A model generated the notes under the pieces. The model saw only the letters and a list, made by a program, of their open reading frames with translations. It had not been told where the DNA came from and did no database searches. Shown here piece after piece: positions 50,840-54,643 of a stretch of 54,643 bases of DNA. The number at the start of each line of letters is the position of its first letter. The first letter of the stretch is position 1. The position numbers and the translations under genes are program-made. Origin of the DNA: an uncultured Sphingobacteriales bacterium (GTDB lineage Bacteria; Bacteroidota; Bacteroidia; Chitinophagales; Chitinophagaceae); the NCBI GenBank assembly GCA_946479435.1, contig CAMLFX010000008.1, forward strand, positions 1 through 54,643. The letters are read 5' to 3'.

Positions 50840-51838
50840 CTAATACTTCAGCCAGACTTCAGTAGCCCCAAAACCATAAGGCCCATTCCACTCATTTGAG
50901 AACTTTTGTACTTCTTTAATGGTCTTTAAATATTTGTGTACCTCACTTCTCAATGTGCCGATACCAATGCCGTGAATAATTATAAGCCGGGTTTGGTAGT
51001 GCTTCATCGCATCGTGCACAAAACTGTCTAATGCATTAAGTTGTATTCTCAAAATTTCGGCATTACCTAAACCGCGGCTGTTGTTGATCAATGCCTCAAT
51101 ATGTAGATCGATCTTGCTATTGGGTACCGACGGTTTTGGCATTGGGCGTGTTGCTGTACTTGCGGGTTTTCTTTCTACCTGGGCAGGTGCTTCAAAGCCT
51201 TCATCTCGCTGTGAGAATTTTTCAAATAGCAATTCACTAAATGAAGGCTCATTTTTCAGCAATAACTTATTTACATATTCAAATAATTTCTGCGGGCGTA
51301 TGCGTACAGTGCCCTGCTCAGGCTTGAATAATATATTATCAGCAGCTATTATTTCCCAGTTGAAACGTGGCTGGCTGCTCATTACCTCGTAAGGGAGGCT
51401 GTGTAGGTATATATTGCCAAAAGAATGTAGTTGGCCACTTAACCTGAATTCCGATGAATTACCCACACGCACATCGTAGCTGTATTGTATAGTGTGGGGT
51501 AGCTCATTAGCCAGGAATATTTTTACATTTTCAACAATGTCTTCAATGTCGTCCTTTTTAAATTCCGGTATAAAAAGCAAAGTAACTCCTTTTGCCAGTT
51601 TAGGCACTTTTAGCCGGGCAGGCTCAAGGGGTAGCTGCTCGGGTGGGGTAGGTTTTTTATTTGACTTCTTTTTTTCGGTAAACCACTTCAGATAAGGGTG
51701 GTCTATCTCGTCAATATATACCGGAAAAGAAGTACCGTTCACCTCTATTTCAAGCATCTGTTTGTTTATATATGCTGTAACGACACCGGTTTCTTCAGTT
51801 CGTTTCAATATCACTGCGTCGCCTATCGAAAATTTCAT
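50840..51838 (-). CDS. DUF2027 and Smr domain protein
   Basis: A 332-residue Bacteroidota-type protein. The N-terminal KFSIGDAVILKRTEETGVVTAY region and the central DUF2027 part (about 85-215) are followed by a Pro-rich linker (RPMPKPSVP) and a C-terminal Smr domain (KIDLHIEALI, TRLIIIHGIGIGTLRSEVHKYL). Smr domains are nickases or nucleases in MutS2 and in ribosome-rescue factors; the role of this version is not known. Its start overlaps the rdgB stop by 4 bp (ATGA). Confidence 0.9.
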   Translation of the reverse strand: MKFSIGDAVILKRTEETGVVTAYINKQMLEIEVNGTSFPVYIDEIDHPYLKWFTEKKKSNKKPTPPEQLPLEPARLKVPKLAKGVTLLFIPEFKKDDIEDIVENVKIFLANELPHTIQYSYDVRVGNSSEFRLSGQLHSFGNIYLHSLPYEVMSSQPRFNWEIIAADNILFKPEQGTVRIRPQKLFEYVNKLLLKNEPSFSELLFEKFSQRDEGFEAPAQVERKPASTATRPMPKPSVPNSKIDLHIEALINNSRGLGNAEILRIQLNALDSFVHDAMKHYQTRLIIIHGIGIGTLRSEVHKYLKTIKEVQKFSNEWNGPYGFGATEVWLKY

Positions 51839-52413
51839 TTGTGTTCTTTAAGAAATTCAGCCATTTCCCTTATTGCTTTACCCCTGTGGCTGATACTGTT
51901 CTTTATTTCAGCAGGCAGTTCAGCAAATGTTTCCTCATAGCCATCAGGTACAAAAATAGGATCGTAGCCAAAGCCACCGTTTCCTTTGGGTTTAGTTAAA
52001 ATTGTGCCTTTGCAAGTGCCTTTAAAATAGTGAGCTTCCCCGTTCCATATAAGGCAGATTACGGCAGCATAATGTGCGTGCCTGTTTTCTATGCCATGCA
52101 TGTTATTTAGCAGCAGGTCGAGATTAGTGGTATCAGTTGCATTTTGGCCTGAATACCGTGCACTCAAAACCCCGGGAGCGCCATCAAGAGCATCTACACA
52201 TATACCGCTATCATCTGCAAATACATTTTTTTGTGTATGCTTATGTATGGTATCTGCTTTTACGTAAGCATTTTCTTCGAAAGTATGGTAAGGCTCAGAT
52301 ATATCTTTATCGAAGCCAATATCAGCCAACGACAGAATTTCTATATCGGACAGTATTTCTTTTATTTCCTTTATTTTCCCCTTGTTGCCGGTAGCGATGA
52401 TAAGTTGGGTCAT
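51835..52413 (-). CDS. rdgB: dITP/XTP pyrophosphatase (RdgB/HAM1)
   Basis: Removes non-canonical purine nucleotides from the pool. The 192-residue protein shows LIIATGNKGKIKEIKEIL, FADDSGICVDALDGAPGVLSARYSG, GNGGFGYDPIFVPDG and SHRGKAIREMAEFL. It is translationally coupled to the DUF2027-Smr gene. Confidence 0.95.
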   Translation of the reverse strand: MTQLIIATGNKGKIKEIKEILSDIEILSLADIGFDKDISEPYHTFEENAYVKADTIHKHTQKNVFADDSGICVDALDGAPGVLSARYSGQNATDTTNLDLLLNNMHGIENRHAHYAAVICLIWNGEAHYFKGTCKGTILTKPKGNGGFGYDPIFVPDGYEETFAELPAEIKNSISHRGKAIREMAEFLKEHK

Positions 52414-52417
52414 TAAG

Positions 52418-52425
52418 CAAAGATA
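52418..52425 (-). promoter_or_regulatory. -7 element of rdgB, near-leaderless
   Basis: TATCTTTG on the minus strand, 4 nt before the rdgB ATG. A terminator of the upstream gene lies immediately behind it. Confidence 0.5.
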
Positions 52426-52431
52426 TTCAAT

Positions 52432-52462
52432 AAAAAAGGGTACCCATTGGGTACCCTTTTTT
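52432..52462. terminator. Strong bidirectional terminator
   Basis: A 14-bp perfect stem, AAAAAAGGGTACCC / GGGTACCCTTTTTT, with a 3-nt loop ends the minus-strand small lipoprotein gene at 52480 and separates it from rdgB. Confidence 0.85.
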
Positions 52463-52479
52463 AATAATTTATCTGTAAA

Positions 52480-52710
52480 TTATTTCAGGCTGCAAGACAT
52501 TGTGATAGAGCTGCCGCCGCCAGATACTGTTGATTCTTCGTTGCAAGCAGTTTTAGCATCTTTTTTAGTTGCCTTGATACTTACAGTAGAAGTACTCATT
52601 ACTGTACCTGTGTTGTCTTTAGAAGTACACTCGCAAGTATAATCTTTTTTGCAAGAGGTAAATGCTACGGCAAATAGGGCGATAGCGGCTACAGAAGCGA
52701 TCTTTTTCAT
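52480..52710 (-). CDS. Small cysteine-motif lipoprotein, paralogue B
   Basis: A 76-residue predicted lipoprotein: signal peptide MKKIASVAAIALFAVA, lipobox FTSC, then K-K-D-Y-T-C-E-C, a central ATKKDAKTACNEE and a C-terminal SITMSCSLK. The ATG at 52710 is chosen for the signal peptide. It is clearly related to the next gene at 52852 and to 12448. Function unknown. Confidence 0.82.
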   Translation of the reverse strand: MKKIASVAAIALFAVAFTSCKKDYTCECTSKDNTGTVMSTSTVSIKATKKDAKTACNEESTVSGGGSSITMSCSLK

Positions 52711-52737
52711 AAGGTTGGTTTTTGTTTTGTTTGGTCG

Positions 52738-52745
52738 CAAAAATA
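52738..52745 (-). promoter_or_regulatory. -7 element of lipoprotein B
   Basis: TATTTTTG-CG on the minus strand, 27 nt before the ATG at 52710. Confidence 0.5.
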
Positions 52746-52798
52746 ATATCTGAATCGAAATATTCTAGTAACTTACACATATTATTATAGTGTATGTA

Positions 52799-52825
52799 TA
52801 AAAGCCCGGAACAATTCCGGGCCTT
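52799..52825 (-). terminator. Terminator of lipoprotein C
   Basis: On the minus strand AAGGCCCGGAA, a short loop, then TTCCGGGCTTTTA, 27 bp after the stop codon at 52852. Confidence 0.7.
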
Positions 52826-52851
52826 AACAAAAACGGACCAATTTAAAAGTG

Positions 52852-53061
52852 TTACAGGCTGCAACTGCCACCACCAAAGGCGTAAGTAGTGTTATAAGCA
52901 GAACAAGCTGTTTTAGCGTCAGATTTCTTTGATTTTGGTAAGTCAATCTTAGTTTCTTTACCATTTGAATCTTTACAAGTGCATGTATGTGCTTTTTTGC
53001 AAGATGTCATACCCAGAGAACCAATAAATGCGATGGCTGCGATAAGTGTGATTTTTTTCAT
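52852..53061 (-). CDS. Small cysteine-motif lipoprotein, paralogue C
   Basis: A 69-residue predicted lipoprotein: signal peptide MKKITLIAAIAFIGSLG, lipobox MTSC, then K-K-A-H-T-C-T-C, SKKSDAKTACSAY and a C-terminal GGGSCSL. It has its own promoter element and terminator, so B and C are separate transcription units despite being adjacent. Function unknown. Confidence 0.82.
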   Translation of the reverse strand: MKKITLIAAIAFIGSLGMTSCKKAHTCTCKDSNGKETKIDLPKSKKSDAKTACSAYNTTYAFGGGSCSL

Positions 53062-53083
53062 TTTGTGTAAAATTTATTTAATA

Positions 53084-53091
53084 CAAAGGTA
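53084..53091 (-). promoter_or_regulatory. -7 element of lipoprotein C
   Basis: TACCTTTG on the minus strand, 22 nt before the ATG at 53061. Confidence 0.5.
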
Positions 53092-53222
53092 TTTTGACCT
53101 TTAGGCGAGCGCTATACCGCAGTTTTGGTAATTTTTATCCGTACTAATACGTACTAAACTTCAGTGAGTAGTTTTCCACAAATGAGTAGTTTGTGATGCG
53201 TCAGGCAATATTTGGAATATTT

Positions 53223-53256
53223 TTTGCTATTTATTAACGCCTTTTTCTTATATTTG
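53223..53256 (+). promoter_or_regulatory. Promoter of rpoB
   Basis: TTTG (53223-53226), a 22-bp spacer and TATATTTG (53249-53256) followed by CAG, a full match to the Bacteroidota consensus. It predicts a leader of about 130 nt. Confidence 0.65.
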
Positions 53257-53394
53257 CAGTCCCTTTGCCGGGAGCTAGCTTGTGCACAAACAATTATTGA
53301 CTGATTTTTATTGATAATACAGATAACCTGTATTCAGAGGCGCAGCCTTTGATGCGGGCATTTTTTGTTTTGTAAATAGGAGTATTAACATATT

Positions 53395-54643
53395 ATGGCT
53401 ATACCACAAAAACGTACCACATCTGGTCGTGTCAACTTCGGTAAGATACACGATGTAGCTGAAACACCTGATCTGTTGGGCATTCAGCTTCAGTCGTTTA
53501 AAGATTTCTTCCAGCTTGAGACCACGCCCGACAAGCGTGACAACGAAGGTCTGTTCCGTGTGTTTAAGGAAAACTTTCCTATCACCGATACGCGCAACAT
53601 TTTCGTGCTTGAGTTCCTGGATTATTTTATTGACCCTCCCCGCTACACTATTGATGAGTGTATGGAGCGTGGCCTTACCTATTCAGTACCGCTGAAGGCT
53701 AAGCTGCGCTTGAGCTGTAATGATGAGGAGCACGTTGACTTCGAAACCATCGTACAAGATGTGTTTTTGGGTAACATTCCTTACATGACACCTCGTGGTA
53801 CATTCGTTATCAATGGTGCTGAACGTGTAGTTGTATCGCAACTGCATCGTTCGCCTGGTGTGTTTTTTGGTCAGAGCGTTCACCCGAACGGCACCAAAAT
53901 ATACAGTGCCCGTGTAATACCTTTCAAAGGTGCATGGATGGAATTTGCAACTGATATTAACAACGTAATGTATGCGTATATCGACCGTAAGAAGAAATTC
54001 CCGGTAACTACGCTGTTGCGCGCTATTGGTTACGAAACAGATAAAGACATACTGCAGTTGTTTGGTATGGCTGATGAAGTGAAGACCGATAAAAAATCTT
54101 TACAAGCTAATATTGGCCGTCGCCTGGCTGCACGCGTATTGCGTAGCTGGACTGAAGACTTCGTAGATGAAGATACCGGTGAAGTAGTGACTATTGAGCG
54201 TAACGAGGTAGTGTTAGATCGCGACAATGTACTGGATGAAGAAAGTGCTGATATGATACAGGAAATGGGTATCAACACCATTTTCCTGCAAAAAGAAGAA
54301 GTAAGTGGTGATTTCTCTATCATATACAATACTTTAAATAAAGATACTTCAAACTCAGAGCTTGAAGCCGTTCAGCACATCTACCGCCAATTGCGTGGTT
54401 CTGATGCTCCGGATGATGAAACAGCGCGTGGTATCATTGAAAAACTGTTCTTCAGTGATAAACGTTATGATCTGGGTGAAGTTGGCCGTTACAAGATCAA
54501 CCGTAAATTAGGTTTGGATATCAATCTTGATACGAAAGTATTAAGTAAGGAAGATATCATATCTATCATTAAATACCTGGTACGCCTTACCAATGGTAAA
54601 GCGGAAATAGACGATATCGATCACCTGAGCAACCGTCGTGTAC
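53395..54643 (+). CDS. rpoB: RNA polymerase beta subunit, 5' part
   Basis: The first 416 codons of the beta subunit; the gene runs off the window. The N terminus [21 protein letters not shown], then [64 protein letters not shown] and [17 protein letters not shown] are classic beta-subunit blocks. A sequence AGGAG lies 12 nt before the ATG. rplJ-rplL, the usual upstream neighbours, are absent; two small lipoprotein genes on the other strand stand in their place. Confidence 0.98.
   Translation, partial: MAIPQKRTTSGRVNFGKIHDVAETPDLLGIQLQSFKDFFQLETTPDKRDNEGLFRVFKENFPITDTRNIFVLEFLDYFIDPPRYTIDECMERGLTYSVPLKAKLRLSCNDEEHVDFETIVQDVFLGNIPYMTPRGTFVINGAERVVVSQLHRSPGVFFGQSVHPNGTKIYSARVIPFKGAWMEFATDINNVMYAYIDRKKKFPVTTLLRAIGYETDKDILQLFGMADEVKTDKKSLQANIGRRLAARVLRSWTEDFVDEDTGEVVTIERNEVVLDRDNVLDEESADMIQEMGINTIFLQKEEVSGDFSIIYNTLNKDTSNSELEAVQHIYRQLRGSDAPDDETARGIIEKLFFSDKRYDLGEVGRYKINRKLGLDINLDTKVLSKEDIISIIKYLVRLTNGKAEIDDIDHLSNRRV

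Larger units (their letters stand above)
53062..53394. other. Intergenic region and rpoB leader
   Basis: This 333-bp region holds the divergent promoters of lipoprotein C and of rpoB. About 130 nt of rpoB leader follow the predicted start of transcription. A short CGCA/TGCG pairing before a T6 run near 53341-53368 hints at attenuation but is weak. No coding frame is supported. Confidence 0.5.

Noticed and set aside
53341..53368. A possible attenuator in the rpoB leader (CGCA/TGCG stem before a T run)
   Set aside because: The stem is only 4 bp, so it is kept as a remark and not as a feature.

Overview
This window looks like chromosome from a Bacteroidota bacterium, most likely of the Chitinophagales/Sphingobacteriia type. 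The signs are: two proteins with type IX secretion C-terminal sorting domains (1-858, 6324-7019); a PorP/SprF protein; a CarboxypepD-reg/plug/barrel receptor; a DUF2027-Smr protein; the uppS-bamA-skp-skp envelope operon; and many TAnnTTTG promoter elements in place of sigma70 boxes. I see no prophage, insertion sequence, plasmid gene or CRISPR array. The family-level placement is inference.

Layout. 1-7045: 3' end of a large secreted Fn3/T9SS protein, aconitase, an outer-membrane receptor and a small T9SS cargo protein. 7136-10747: an ECF42-type sigma factor with a YCII/DGPF gene and an AhpD-like gene, then two GNAT acetyltransferases (one AAC(3)-I-like) and a RibD/DHFR-like reductase. 10795-14476: two OmpA lipoproteins, a very small cysteine-motif lipoprotein, a TetA-like MFS pump and a RidA-like protein. 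14745-16703: a sulfur module (DsrE, fused DoxD-DoxA, small hypothetical). 16783-22234: DUF1801, tRNA-Lys(CTT), mtaB, a lipoprotein, a tyrosine-rich outer-membrane protein, purM and a RimJ/L-like GNAT. 22293-27422: a tightly packed ftcD-lpxK-rnr-polyprenyl synthetase operon. 27477-35192: EVE protein, sterol desaturase-like protein, frr, A-type Fe-S carrier, MORN-like protein, RlmK-like methyltransferase, HerA/DUF853 ATPase and acyl-CoA dehydrogenase. 35289-39048: hydrolase/glycosyltransferase operon, RsmI-like methyltransferase, 3-methyladenine glycosylase. 39104-45021: PorP/SprF and the uppS-bamA-skp-skp operon. 45095-52413: DUF1684-lysS pair, YCF48-like lipoprotein, mtgA, small lipoprotein, ywbE-double-OmpA pair, DUF2027-Smr/rdgB pair. 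52480-53061: two more cysteine-motif lipoproteins. 53395 to the end: the start of rpoB, which here has its own promoter and is not preceded by rplJ-rplL.

Most genes are housekeeping or envelope functions. The least explained parts are: (i) a two-copy, about 160-bp intergenic element with inverted ends (3425-3585 and 33182-33340), one copy next to a perfect 15-bp palindrome that overlaps a promoter; (ii) three paralogous tiny lipoproteins sharing a C-x4-T-C-x-C ... A-x(1-2)-A-C/A-T-C ... C-x-L pattern; (iii) the sulfur module headed by a TTG-started, apparently leaderless hypothetical gene; (iv) the ECF42 module; (v) a run of genes whose -7 element lies only 4-9 nt before the start codon.
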